A stretch of 64,000 bases of DNA from Chitinibacter sp. FCG-7 (GTDB lineage Bacteria > Pseudomonadota > Gammaproteobacteria > Burkholderiales > Chitinibacteraceae): positions 1,984,001-2,048,000 of the forward strand of contig NZ_CP157355.1 in NCBI RefSeq assembly GCF_040047665.1. The letters run 5' to 3'. The position numbers were made by a program, and so were the translations under genes. Below, in pieces: positions 40,984-50,178 of the stretch; the stretch's first letter is position 1; each line of letters starts with the position of its first letter. Under the pieces are notes generated by a model, which saw only the letters and a program-made list of their open reading frames with translations, made no database searches and was not told the origin of the DNA.

Positions 40984-40998
40984 AGCTAAAGGATTGCC

Positions 40999-41817
40999 AT
41001 GAAGATCGATACCCGTCGTGATTTTCTCAAGATCAGTCTGGCCAGCGGTTTTGCGCTGGCGGTGCAGCCGGTGGCTGCAAGTACGATTCAAACCGATAGT
41101 GAAGGCTTGCTGGCGGGCGAAATCCGCATTGGCGATATGCCGGGCTATCGGGCGCAGCCAGCGGGCACATCCGCTGCTTTGCCGACCGTGATTGTGATTC
41201 AGGAGATTTTCGGCGTTCACGAACATATTCAGGATTTATGCCGCCGTCTGGCCAAGCAGGGTTATCTGGCGATTGCGCCCGAGCTGTATTACCGGCAAGG
41301 CGATCCACGGACTTATACCGATACCAATGAGCTGGTGAAAAATCTGGTTAGCCAGGTGCCGGATGCACAAGTGATGAGCGATCTTGATCAGGTGGCACAG
41401 TGGGCGGCCAGTCATGGTGGGGATGCCAATCGTCTGGCGGTGACCGGCTTTTGCTGGGGCGGACGCATTACCTGGCTGTATGCCGCGCACAATCCGAAAT
41501 TGAAAGCCGGGGTAGCCTGGTATGGCCGATTGATCGGGCAGGCCAGCGCCAATACGCCCAAACAGCCGATTGATGTCGCGCGGGAACTCAAAGCACCCGT
41601 ACTCGGCTTGTATGCCGGGCAGGATAAAGGTATTTCGCTCGATAGTGTTGAGCAGATGAAAGCCGCACTCAAGCAGCAGCGCCAGCCTTTTGGCATGTCG
41701 GTCTATGAATCGGCCACGCACGGCTTTAACGCCGACTACCGGCCTAGCTATCATGAGGCGGCAGCGCGCGACGCGTGGGAGAGCATGCTCAAATGGTTCA
41801 GGCAGTTTGGTGTTTAA
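40999..41817 (+). CDS. Dienelactone hydrolase-family protein, Tat-exported
   Basis: 272 residues. N-terminal DTRRDFLKISLASGFALAV is a twin-arginine signal. The alpha/beta hydrolase triad is Cys in TGFCWGGR, Asp in YAGQDKG and His in ESATHGFN, as in dienelactone hydrolases. Substrate unknown; many relatives are general carboxymethylenebutenolidase-like. TAAAGGA precedes the ATG; downstream of rof. Confidence 0.9.
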   Translation: MKIDTRRDFLKISLASGFALAVQPVAASTIQTDSEGLLAGEIRIGDMPGYRAQPAGTSAALPTVIVIQEIFGVHEHIQDLCRRLAKQGYLAIAPELYYRQGDPRTYTDTNELVKNLVSQVPDAQVMSDLDQVAQWAASHGGDANRLAVTGFCWGGRITWLYAAHNPKLKAGVAWYGRLIGQASANTPKQPIDVARELKAPVLGLYAGQDKGISLDSVEQMKAALKQQRQPFGMSVYESATHGFNADYRPSYHEAAARDAWESMLKWFRQFGV

Positions 41818-41928
41818 GCGTTAAGATGATAGCACCTTGGCTTCACCCTACTGACACGACGGTGTCAGTAGGGGGCTGGCATGCTGTGGGTACTGCAATC
41901 GGCAGTGATTTTCTCAAGGAGAAATACC

Positions 41929-42291
41929 ATGCATGCACTGAACTGGTTTGAAATTCCTGTAGTTGATCTGGCGCGCGCCATCTCATTTTACGAGCAACTG
42001 CTGGCCAGCACGCTGCAGCGCACCCAGTGTGGTGGCGAGCGGGTGCTGCTGCCGCATCAGCCTGGTGCGGTGGGTGGCGAGCTGACAAAAACCGACGGAG
42101 TAAGCCCAGCAGCAGGCGGCGTTTTGCCTTATCTGAACGCCAATGGTCAGCTTGATGTGTTGCTTGAGCGCCTGCAAACAATGGGCGCGCAGATTGAGCT
42201 GCCCAAAACCGAGATTTCACCTGAAATCGGCTCGATTGCCATTTTCATCGACAGCGAAGGCAACCGCATCGGTTTGCACTCCGAGCCATGA
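41929..42291 (+). CDS. VOC-family (glyoxalase-fold) protein
   Basis: 120 residues from ATG 41929, with AAGGAGAA seven bases upstream. MHALNWFEIPVVDLARAISFYEQLL is the standard first half of the fold, and GSIAIFIDSEGNRIGLHSEP the second. Relatives are called YdjK/extradiol-like or bleomycin-resistance-like, but activity here is unknown. It stands just before a WYL regulator, which is often adjacent and may control it. Confidence 0.87.
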   Translation: MHALNWFEIPVVDLARAISFYEQLLASTLQRTQCGGERVLLPHQPGAVGGELTKTDGVSPAAGGVLPYLNANGQLDVLLERLQTMGAQIELPKTEISPEIGSIAIFIDSEGNRIGLHSEP

Positions 42292-42414
42292 TGGATGCGG
42301 CATAATCCTTAGGTTCTATTGATGTATCGGTCTGTTGATGCTTAGGTCTGCGGATTGCGCTTGGCCATCAGCCCATCATCAGCAGACCATTCCCTCTACT
42401 TCAAAGCCGTATTT

Positions 42415-43104
42415 ATGCGCCGCGCCGACCGTTTATATCAGATCACGCTTTTTTTGCGCAGCCGCTCGCTCACCACCGCGCGCTGGCTGGCGCAAACGCT
42501 CAGCGTGTCCGAACGAACCATTTACCGCGATATTGCCGATCTGCTGTGCACGGGGCTGGATATCGAAGGCGAGGCGGGCGTCGGTTATCGACTGCGGCAG
42601 CGTAATGAGCTGCCGCCGCTGAGCTTTGGTGCCGCCGAGCTCGATGCGCTGCGTCTGGGTTGCCGACTGGTCGCCCAGTGTGCAGATCCATCGCTGGTGC
42701 TGGCGGCCAGACAGGCTTTGGCGCGGATCGAGGTGGCGCTGCAGGATGCAGGCCAGCGCCTGCCTGAAACGGCAATTTTTGTTCCGGCCAGCGACGAAAT
42801 GGCAAGCTTGCCTGCGCTGGGTTTGCTGCGTGAAGCCATCGCGCGGCGTCTGCTGGCGCATTTTGCCTACACCCGCGCTGACGGTGCAGACAGCGAGCGC
42901 CGGGTTCAGCCGCTGGGCCTGTTTTACTGGGGAAGCGGCTGGACGATGGTGGGCTGGTGCGATTTGCGCAATGATTACCGGCAGTTCAGGCTTGATCGCA
43001 TGCTCTCGCTGGTGCTGACCGACCAGCCCTTTGCGCAGGTGAGCGGGCGCAATCTGAGCGATTATTTCCGCCGCGAAGGCATTCCAGCGGACTGCTTTCG
43101 TTAA
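42415..43104 (+). CDS. YafY-type helix-turn-helix/WYL transcriptional regulator
   Basis: 229 residues from ATG 42415. An N-terminal HTH (RRADRLYQITLFLRSRS, ERTIYRDIADLL) is followed by the WYL ligand domain (VQPLGLFYWGSGWTMVGWC, YRQFRLDRML). Members are regulators responding to ligands or ssDNA. Possibly controls the upstream VOC gene. The next operon is convergent, so this gene ends a unit. Confidence 0.9.
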   Translation: MRRADRLYQITLFLRSRSLTTARWLAQTLSVSERTIYRDIADLLCTGLDIEGEAGVGYRLRQRNELPPLSFGAAELDALRLGCRLVAQCADPSLVLAARQALARIEVALQDAGQRLPETAIFVPASDEMASLPALGLLREAIARRLLAHFAYTRADGADSERRVQPLGLFYWGSGWTMVGWCDLRNDYRQFRLDRMLSLVLTDQPFAQVSGRNLSDYFRREGIPADCFR

Positions 43105-43138
43105 CTTCATTAACTATTCGCGCGCTCCGACGATTGCT

Positions 43139-43996
43139 TCAGTCCCGCTGGCTGCTTTGCAGCTGCGCGCTGATCTGGCGTGCCAGTCGCGAAATCGAAT
43201 ACATTCCGCCATTGGTCCACACAGGCGGCATGGCATAAACCCGCCGCTCCCGCACCACAGGCAACGCCTGCCATAATCGGCTGCGTTCCAGCTCGGCTTG
43301 CCGGGGAAATGGTGCAATATGCAGCAGCAAGCCCTGATCCAGCGCGGCCAGATCGGGGATTTTTCGCAGCCGGGTGCCCCAGGCGGTGCGCTGCTGCGGG
43401 CAGGCATTTTGCAGCCCCAGCGCGTGCATTGCCGCCTCGGGCAGCGAGTTTTCGCCGTAGACCCAAAAGCTGGCCGGTGAGGCAAAGCGGATCAGGCATA
43501 CCGCGGGCGGCTTGGCGCCAAAACGCTGCCCAATCGTCTGGCGCAGCCTAGCCAGCTCAAGACCTTGCTGGCGCACAAAGGCTGCATGCTGCGCGAGGCG
43601 ATCAAGCCGGACTGCCAGACGGCGCTGCAATTGCTCGGCGGCGCTGGCGTTATCGTGCTCGGCTCGGAATGCGTCGAGCAGCAAGGTGGGGGCAATCTTT
43701 TCCAGATTGGCCTGCATGCCCGCCAGCGCCGGGTTGATGACGATCAGATCGGGTTTCAGCGCGTAAATGCGCTCCAGATTAGGCTCCAGCCGGCTGCCCG
43801 CGTCCAGCACTTTGCTGGGTAGCGCCGGTTCAACGACCCATTGCTGATAGTCAGCACGGTCGGCGACCGCAATCGGCGTGACACCCAGTGTCAGCAGGTA
43901 TTCGGTGGCTTCCCAGCTCAGCGCAATCACGCGGCTGGGCGCGGCCTGCAGCAGACTGCTCAAGACCAGCCCCAGTACCAAGGCAATGATTTTCAT
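43139..43996 (-). CDS. fhuD: Iron-siderophore ABC transporter substrate-binding protein (FhuD type)
   Basis: 285 residues with signal peptide MKIIALVLGLVLSSLLQAA. Class III periplasmic binding protein: SRVIALSWEATEYLLTLGVTPIAVAD, and LKPDLIVINPALAGMQANL. It delivers ferric hydroxamate siderophore to FhuBC. Its ATG overlaps the fhuB stop by four bases; last gene of fhuCBD. Confidence 0.9.
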   Translation of the reverse strand: MKIIALVLGLVLSSLLQAAPSRVIALSWEATEYLLTLGVTPIAVADRADYQQWVVEPALPSKVLDAGSRLEPNLERIYALKPDLIVINPALAGMQANLEKIAPTLLLDAFRAEHDNASAAEQLQRRLAVRLDRLAQHAAFVRQQGLELARLRQTIGQRFGAKPPAVCLIRFASPASFWVYGENSLPEAAMHALGLQNACPQQRTAWGTRLRKIPDLAALDQGLLLHIAPFPRQAELERSRLWQALPVVRERRVYAMPPVWTNGGMYSISRLARQISAQLQSSQRD

Positions 43997-45942
43997 GTTC
44001 TGCTCCGTGGCGAACTCAAAAGGGCCAGCAGCAGCAAGCTGCCGCAGGCCAGCGAGCCCAAAGCACCTACCGGTAGCTGGTTGGGGAAAAACGCCGTGCG
44101 GCTGGCCAGATCGGCCAGCGCCAGCATCGCTGCGCCCAGGAGCGTGGCCAGACCAAGCTGGCTGCCCAGCCTGCGTGCGCCCAGCTTGATGGCCAGCTGG
44201 GGCAGAACCAGGCCGATAAACGCCATCGGGCCAAACTGGCTGCTGATCACCAGACTGAGCAAGCCCGCCAGCAGTAGCAATACCCAGCGTGCGTGGCGCA
44301 CATCCAGCCCGGTGGCGCGGGCGTGCGCTTCACCCAGCGACAGGAGCGTCAGCACGCGCGCCGTGCCCAGCGTGATCAGCCCCAGCAGGGATACCAGCCC
44401 GAACAGGCTTGCCGCCTGTGCGGCCGTGGTGTGGTAGGTTGAGCCAGCCAGCCAGTTCAGCAGTTGAAAACTGTCGTTATTGCCCTGCGCGAGCACAAAT
44501 TGCAGCACCGCTTCAAGCAGCGACGACAAGCCGATTCCCAGCAAAATCAGCCGTGCTGGGCTTTGGCGTGGTGCCAGCCAGCACAGCGCCAGTAATACCA
44601 GCGCCGCGCCTGCGGCAGAAAACAGCCACGGTGACAGGCTGGAGCCCAGCAGCAGACCAGCCAGCATGCCCAGACTGGCACCCGAAGAAATTCCGAGCAA
44701 ATCGGGGCTGGAGAGCGGATTATTCAGCAAGCGCTGCAAAATCAGCCCGGCAATCGCCAGCCCCATGCCTGCGGCACACGCGGCCAGTAGCCGTGGCCAG
44801 CGCAAAGACCAGATGGCCGCTTCGGGCCAGCCCAGCACCCATGCGCCCCCGGCATCACGGCTGCCGAGCGCGCACAGCAGCAGGATCAGCAATCCGGCCG
44901 CCAGCCAGAAGGCCAGCGGCAGCAAACGGCGCGATTTGCCAGGGCTCGATAGCAGGGCGACGCCATCGGCCAGCGGCTGCTTCAGGCATAGCCAGATCAG
45001 CACTGGCGCACCCAGCAAGCCAGCCGCCGCGCTGCTGGGTAGTATGTCCGACAGCCATTGCGATGCATACATAGCCAGAGTATCGGCCAGTAGCAAAGTA
45101 ATAGAGCCGATCAGCGCGGCATACCTCATATTGTCGGCCGGGCGGCTGGCACCGAGCAAACGGGCTAGCGCCGGAGCCAGCAGGCTGACAAAGCCGATCA
45201 GGCCCACCGCACTAATCGCCAGTCCATTGAGCCACAGCGCCAGCAGGCTGCCCACCAGCGCCAGCCGCAGTACATTCAGCCCGGCGGCGGCGGCGGCTTC
45301 GCTGCCCAGCTGCAAGAGCTGCAGCGGGCGGCAGAGCAGCGGCAATAGCAGCAGCGCGGGCAATAGCCGGGGTAGTACCCAGTGCACCCAGTACCAGTCA
45401 TTCTGCGCCAGATCGCCTGCGCCCCAGACCAGTAGCGAGCGGCTGTATTGATCGTTCATCATTACCGCAATCGCCGCCACGCTGCCCAGCAGCAAATTCA
45501 GCGCCGTGCCCGCCAGCAGCGCGCCCAGACCGTGCAATTGCCGCCAGCCTGCCAGCGCACCCAGCAGCAAAAAGCTCAGCAAGCTGCCGCCCAGCGCCAG
45601 CCACTCGATGCCGATCGCGCTCCCCGGCCACAGCAGGCCGCCGAGCACAATGGCGCACCATGCGCCTGCCGATGTACCCAATGTCATCGGCGAGGCCAGC
45701 GGGTTGAGCGTCAGTTGCTGCAGCAGGCTGCCCGATAAAGCCATGGCTGCGCCGAGCAGCATCGCCAGAATTGTCCGGGGTAGATGGGCGTGCAGAAAGA
45801 TCATCTCCTCGATCTGCCCGTCGCCAGGTTGGCGGATGGTCTGCCATTGCTCGCCCAGCGACAGCGGCGTGGCCAGTTGCAGGTGGCTGAACGCCAGCAC
45901 GATCAGCGCCACGCCCAGCAGTGTCAGGCTAGGGCGCTTCAT
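43993..45942 (-). CDS. fhuB: Double-length ferric-siderophore permease (FhuB type)
   Basis: 649 residues, two fused FecCD domains of about 320 each, about twenty membrane helices. Each half has the LLGAAMALSGSLLQQLTLNPLA-type segment (first: GAAMALSGSLLQQLTLNPL; second: GMGLAIAGLILQRLLNNPLS) and a GFVSLLAP/MAFIGLVLP loop facing the ATPase. The fused form is diagnostic of FhuB. ATGA overlaps at both ends link it to fhuC and fhuD. Confidence 0.95.
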   Translation of the reverse strand: MKRPSLTLLGVALIVLAFSHLQLATPLSLGEQWQTIRQPGDGQIEEMIFLHAHLPRTILAMLLGAAMALSGSLLQQLTLNPLASPMTLGTSAGAWCAIVLGGLLWPGSAIGIEWLALGGSLLSFLLLGALAGWRQLHGLGALLAGTALNLLLGSVAAIAVMMNDQYSRSLLVWGAGDLAQNDWYWVHWVLPRLLPALLLLPLLCRPLQLLQLGSEAAAAAGLNVLRLALVGSLLALWLNGLAISAVGLIGFVSLLAPALARLLGASRPADNMRYAALIGSITLLLADTLAMYASQWLSDILPSSAAAGLLGAPVLIWLCLKQPLADGVALLSSPGKSRRLLPLAFWLAAGLLILLLCALGSRDAGGAWVLGWPEAAIWSLRWPRLLAACAAGMGLAIAGLILQRLLNNPLSSPDLLGISSGASLGMLAGLLLGSSLSPWLFSAAGAALVLLALCWLAPRQSPARLILLGIGLSSLLEAVLQFVLAQGNNDSFQLLNWLAGSTYHTTAAQAASLFGLVSLLGLITLGTARVLTLLSLGEAHARATGLDVRHARWVLLLLAGLLSLVISSQFGPMAFIGLVLPQLAIKLGARRLGSQLGLATLLGAAMLALADLASRTAFFPNQLPVGALGSLACGSLLLLALLSSPRSRT

Positions 45943-46703
45943 GCCACCACCGCCACGGCGTGTTTGCCCGCGCGCGGCAAAATATCGAGCGCGATGCCGT
46001 ATAAATCGTGCAAATCGGCGTGGGCGAGCAAAGCCGCTGGCGTGCCGTCAAACCAGACTTGGCCGCGTTGCAGCGCGATAATCCGATCGGCGTAGCGCAG
46101 CGCCAGATTCAGGTCGTGCAGGATGGCAATGACGGCACAGGACTGGCTTTCCACTTGGCTGCGCAGCAATTGCATGAGCTGATACTGATGCGCCAGATCA
46201 AGCGCCGAGCTGGGCTCGTCCAGCAGCAGCATCGGCGAATTTTGTGCCAGCAGCATCGCCAGCCACGCACGCTGGCGCTCGCCGCCTGAGATCTCATCCA
46301 GCGCATGGCTGGCCAGATGTGCCACATCGGCCGCGCGCAATGCCGCGTCGACCTGCGCCTTGTCATCGGCCTGCCAGCGCGAAAGCCAGCCGCGCCAGGC
46401 AAAGCGCCCCAGCTCGACCAGCTCGCGCACCTGCATCAGCGCCGCTTGCGGAATCTGCTGCGGCATATAGGCCACCTGCCGCGCCAGCTCGCGCGGCGCA
46501 TAGCGCATCACCTCGCGCTGATTCAGCAGTACCTGCCCCTGATCGCTTTTGAGCTGGCCCGCCAGCAGCTTGAGCAGTGTTGATTTGCCCGAGCCATTGT
46601 GGCCCAGAATCACCGTCAGCCCTTGCGGCGGGATACAGAGCTGCTCGATCTGCAGCAAGGTGCGGCCATTGCGGCTGAGTTTGACGTCTTTAAGTTGATA
46701 CAT
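45939..46703 (-). CDS. fhuC: Ferric-siderophore ABC transporter ATPase (FhuC type)
   Basis: 254 residues. Walker A GHNGSGKST, Q-loop AYMPQQIP, signature ISGGERQRAWLAMLLAQ, Walker B LLLDEPSSALD and switch ILHDLNLA are intact. First gene of fhuCBD. Transcribed alone from a promoter in the 317-base spacer that also holds an inverted-repeat element. Confidence 0.95.
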   Translation of the reverse strand: MYQLKDVKLSRNGRTLLQIEQLCIPPQGLTVILGHNGSGKSTLLKLLAGQLKSDQGQVLLNQREVMRYAPRELARQVAYMPQQIPQAALMQVRELVELGRFAWRGWLSRWQADDKAQVDAALRAADVAHLASHALDEISGGERQRAWLAMLLAQNSPMLLLDEPSSALDLAHQYQLMQLLRSQVESQSCAVIAILHDLNLALRYADRIIALQRGQVWFDGTPAALLAHADLHDLYGIALDILPRAGKHAVAVVA

Positions 46704-46783
46704 GCGTTGGTATGCTTCTGAAGTTATTAGTAGTATTGGTCTGTATGGCTATACCCTAGGTGGGTTGGCAATGCTCTCAATTT

Positions 46784-47027
46784 GTGTTGATCATTTTTAG
46801 CGCCTTCGGCGCGATGTTTCACAGTCGCAATCCGCGACGGGGACTCACTTTTCTTGCTCCGCCAAGAAAAGTAAGCAAAAGAAGGCGGCCCCCGCCTGCG
46901 GCCCTCCGGGCTTCCCTCGGTCGGTCGTGAGCCAAACGATAAAACTGTTTGTCTCGCTCCACTCTCTCGGCGATGGGCGACAGGGGATTTCAAGCCTTAG
47001 ATCCACCAGCGAAGCTCGGATCAACAC
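46784..47027. repeat. 244 bp MITE-like element with 9 bp inverted ends
   Basis: Ends are GTGTTGATC (46784-46792) and GATCAACAC (47019-47027). Inside lie several palindromes (AGCGCCTTCGGCGC, ACTTTTCTTG/CAAGAAAAGT, GGCGGCC). Non-coding despite an open frame across it. Its right end covers the stop codon of fhuF. The internal motif is one I recall as a frequent intergenic repeat in related genomes. Confidence 0.7.
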
Positions 47028-47755
47028 GTATTAAGAACATCGTCGGTAGGCTCTAGCTCAAAGCTGATTTTTTCCAGCCGGGTTGCCATTGGCCAGCGCG
47101 GGCAGGTGCTGCAGGCTTCTGCACCAGGTAGGCGAAAATGCTGGCAGCAGCCCTGACGGTTCAGCGCCGGAACGCAAGCACCGGACGGTAGTTGCACCTG
47201 CATCAGCTTGCCGTGTTGCTGCCATTGCAGTGCGTCCAGCCAGAGATAGGTTTGTTCATCAAGCTGGTCTGCGCTCCAGTTGCAATGCCGTGCCGCTAGC
47301 AGCAGCGCCGACAGCACGCAATCGACACTCATGCAGGCCGCCTGTTTGGCCGAATAGCGGCTGAGCTGAACGAGCTGCTGGTAATGCTGCTGGTGATAGC
47401 GCAGCAAGGATTGCGCCGCCTGCGTGATCAAGGGCGTGCCCGCCTCGCTAATCACCGCGTCGGCGGGCAAGCTCCACGCTTGTGTGACGCCAGCGCTCGC
47501 CGTTTGCCAGAAATGCTGCAAATCCAGCGCGCGATGGGCGCAATGCACCGCCAGCACACTGGCGTAAGCCGGTTGCCACATCAGCATGCCCCAGCTGCGC
47601 GCACGCCAGTAATGCACCCCGGCCGCAGGCGTGCTGCTTTGCCAGTGTGCGTACAATTCGCCCGCCAGCGAATGCTGTTCGCCACGCGCAGGCCCGGTCT
47701 GCCCGTGCAGATACGGGCAAACGCGGGCTATCTCACTCAATACCGCCTGTAGCAA
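47021..47755 (-). CDS. fhuF: FhuF-type siderophore-iron reductase
   Basis: 244 residues from TTG 47755, which follows the stop of the synthetase gene directly. C-terminal GCCQHFRLPGAEACSTCPR gives the CC-x10-C-x2-C that holds the 2Fe-2S cluster of FhuF. It reduces ferric hydroxamate in the cytoplasm to free iron. Last gene of the siderophore operon. The stop codon is provided by the inverted-repeat element beyond. Confidence 0.9.
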   Translation of the reverse strand: MLQAVLSEIARVCPYLHGQTGPARGEQHSLAGELYAHWQSSTPAAGVHYWRARSWGMLMWQPAYASVLAVHCAHRALDLQHFWQTASAGVTQAWSLPADAVISEAGTPLITQAAQSLLRYHQQHYQQLVQLSRYSAKQAACMSVDCVLSALLLAARHCNWSADQLDEQTYLWLDALQWQQHGKLMQVQLPSGACVPALNRQGCCQHFRLPGAEACSTCPRWPMATRLEKISFELEPTDDVLNTC

Positions 47756-49573
47756 TTACACCTCGCCCATGCTGGCCGGATCACGCCAGCGCGCCAGCGG
47801 ATTGACCAGACGACCGGCCATTTGCAAGCCGCTGGCTGGGTCTTCCAGATTGAGCATGTGCTTGTTATTGGCCATTTGCAGACGATTCAGGCACGAATGC
47901 GCAAAGTCGGCGGCAAATAGGTCGTAGCGGGCAAATTGCGTGACCAGTTGCGGGTGTTCGGCCTGATAGCGATGCGTGCAGCGCGCGACGGCATGCCAGA
48001 ATTGCTCGACGCTATAAGCGCATTGGTCGTGCAGAATGGCCGCGACATGACGCAGATAGCCGTCAAAGACGTCAATAAACAGGCACAGTGTCTTCATGTC
48101 GTCCGGGATACTCGTCGAGATGCGCTGGGCGACTTCCGGTAGCTCGACGGCTGGGTTGAGGATGGCGACTTCTTCGGCAATGTCTTTCATCAGCACGCGT
48201 GCGACGCGGTGATCTTTCAGAATCATGATCAGGTTTTCACCGTGCGGCATATAGATCAGATCGTGCTGGTAGAAGCAGTGCAGCAGCGGCGCAAAATAGG
48301 CGTCCAGATATTCGGCGACCCATTGATCGGTGCTGATGCCCGATGCGGAGATCAGCTCGGCGATCAGCGCACGGCCCTCGTTGTCCAGATGCGCCAGCGC
48401 TGTCATCGTCATCAGCTTTTCGCCCTGCTGCAGATGTGTGCTCGGGTTTTCGCGCCAGAGCGCGGCCAGCATTTTCTTGAAGGCGTTGTTTTCCTTGATT
48501 GCCGCTTCGTAATACGGGTTGCGATAGCCGATGGCGGCGACTTCGCGCAGGATATGAAAGCCTTTGCTTTGCAGATAGGCGTCGCCCTCGACCAGCGCAT
48601 ACACCCAGTCGTTGATCGCCGGCGTTGCCAGCATGTAATACGGCGACAGGCCGCGCATAAAGCCCATGTTCAGCACCGATAGCGCGGTTTTGACGTAGCG
48701 TTTTCTGCTATCGCTGACATTGAAAAAGGTCCGGATCGATTGCTGCGCCAGATATAAATCATCGCCCGTACCCAAGAACACAATCTGCTGCTGGGCAATT
48801 TCGGCTGCAAAGGCCATCGCCAGTTTGTTTTGCCATTGCCACGGGTGCGCAGGCATCAGCCAGTAGTCGCCATCGTTCAGGCCCAGCGCCTGTAAACGCT
48901 GGCGGAATGTGGCAAGCTGCGCTTCGCCCAGCTCTTCGCGCATCATCTGCTCGTAATCAAGCGTGGCCGAGATCGACAAAGTCGCGCGTTGTTTATGCAC
49001 CGCCAGCCAGACAATCTGGAATGGGGTGGCCGCTTCCGGCGCGTAGCGGCGATAGTCGTTGGCGTCAAAGCCCAGCCGGCCATTATTGGCGACAAAGCAC
49101 GGGTGGCCTTCGCTCATCGCGGTTTCCACGCGCTGGAAATCGGAATGAATCAGCTCGGCTGCGCTGGGCGCTGCGCGGTCATGCTTGTACGCACTGCCAT
49201 AGAGCGTGCTGCTGATTTCATCCAGATAGACCGGCAGCACATGCTCTTTGAGCAGCAATTGCTCGCGCAGCTCAAGCATAAACAACAGCGCGTCCAGCGC
49301 CTGCGGCTGCTCGCCGCTCTGCTTGCTGATTGAATCGGCGGGAATGCTCCAGTGATTCAGCGCCAGCACTTCGGCGCGAAAGCGATAGCTGATTTCACCG
49401 TCATCGCTATGAATCTGGTATTGCCCATCGGTTTGCAGCTCCGGCGTGAGCAGGCCTTCGTGGGCAAATTCGCTAATGGCCTTGCGCACCAGCAAGCGGT
49501 TGACCTTCTGCCAGATGGCAGGATTCAGGTGGGCGCATTCGGCCAGAGTGGGGGCGGGCAGGCGAGTGGTCAT
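47756..49573 (-). CDS. alcC: NIS siderophore synthetase (AlcC type)
   Basis: 605 residues from ATG 49573, GGAG upstream. IucA/IucC-family synthetase that joins and cyclises N-hydroxy-N-acyl diamine units using ATP. Seen motifs: LLKEHVLPVYLDEISS, GHPCFVANNGRLGFDAND, LMPAHPWQWQN, and MPHGENLIMILKD. Only one such gene is present, which fits a macrocyclic dihydroxamate (alcaligin, putrebactin, bisucaberin) and not aerobactin, which needs two. ATGA overlap with the acyltransferase gene. Confidence 0.92.
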   Translation of the reverse strand: MTTRLPAPTLAECAHLNPAIWQKVNRLLVRKAISEFAHEGLLTPELQTDGQYQIHSDDGEISYRFRAEVLALNHWSIPADSISKQSGEQPQALDALLFMLELREQLLLKEHVLPVYLDEISSTLYGSAYKHDRAAPSAAELIHSDFQRVETAMSEGHPCFVANNGRLGFDANDYRRYAPEAATPFQIVWLAVHKQRATLSISATLDYEQMMREELGEAQLATFRQRLQALGLNDGDYWLMPAHPWQWQNKLAMAFAAEIAQQQIVFLGTGDDLYLAQQSIRTFFNVSDSRKRYVKTALSVLNMGFMRGLSPYYMLATPAINDWVYALVEGDAYLQSKGFHILREVAAIGYRNPYYEAAIKENNAFKKMLAALWRENPSTHLQQGEKLMTMTALAHLDNEGRALIAELISASGISTDQWVAEYLDAYFAPLLHCFYQHDLIYMPHGENLIMILKDHRVARVLMKDIAEEVAILNPAVELPEVAQRISTSIPDDMKTLCLFIDVFDGYLRHVAAILHDQCAYSVEQFWHAVARCTHRYQAEHPQLVTQFARYDLFAADFAHSCLNRLQMANNKHMLNLEDPASGLQMAGRLVNPLARWRDPASMGEV

Positions 49574-50178
49574 GCGGTAGTCTCCAGTTCGGTAGCTTGC
49601 AGAAAAGAGGCGCGATCGCAAATGGCAAACCAGGCGGTTTTGTACGAAAGCTCGATGGTGTGCTGATAGCAAAAACCGGCGTCGCGATTGATCGGGTGGA
49701 TTTTCTGGTTGTTCACATCCGGCTCGACCACCACGCGCAAATGGCGGCTCTGGCTAAACAGAAAGGCCAGAATCGTCTGCATCACCGCACGGGTAAAGCC
49801 ATGTACGGCGGGGCCGCTGGCGGGGGCGACCAGAAAATGCATGCCGATATCGCCCGCTTGCACGGCGTAATGCTGGCCGAGTTCGTCATGCGCCGGATCG
49901 TAGGTTTCGAGCAAAAATGCGGGCTGGCCAGCGTAAAAAGCCAGATACGGCGCACAATGCGCCGACTCGATTTGCTGGCGATAGCAGTGTGCCACTTCTT
50001 CGGGGGTGGCCTGCTGCATGCCCCAGAAGCTGGCGCGCGGCGCGGTGACCCACTGGTGCAGCAATCCAAAATCGGCGCTGGACAGTGGCCGCAATTCAAA
50101 TAGCCCCACGCCGCTGACGGTGTGGCAAAAAACCATCTCGGGTGTGGCAGCGGTCTCGTTCAAATCACGGCAGGACAT
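49570..50178 (-). CDS. alcB: Siderophore acyltransferase (AlcB/IucB type GNAT)
   Basis: 202 residues from ATG 50178, GGAG nine bases upstream. AlcB-family GNAT: FELRPLSSADFGLLHQWV, FWGMQQATPEEV, YDPAHDELGQHYAVQAGDIGMHFLVAP, and RVVVEPDVNNQKIHPINRDAGF. It would acylate the N-hydroxylated diamine with succinyl- or acetyl-CoA. Overlaps the exporter gene at its start and the synthetase at its end. Confidence 0.9.
   Translation of the reverse strand: MSCRDLNETAATPEMVFCHTVSGVGLFELRPLSSADFGLLHQWVTAPRASFWGMQQATPEEVAHCYRQQIESAHCAPYLAFYAGQPAFLLETYDPAHDELGQHYAVQAGDIGMHFLVAPASGPAVHGFTRAVMQTILAFLFSQSRHLRVVVEPDVNNQKIHPINRDAGFCYQHTIELSYKTAWFAICDRASFLQATELETTA

Noticed and set aside
46727..46993. 88-codon open frame on the minus strand
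   Set aside because: It runs across the palindromic repeat element and has low-complexity basic composition with no ribosome-binding site.
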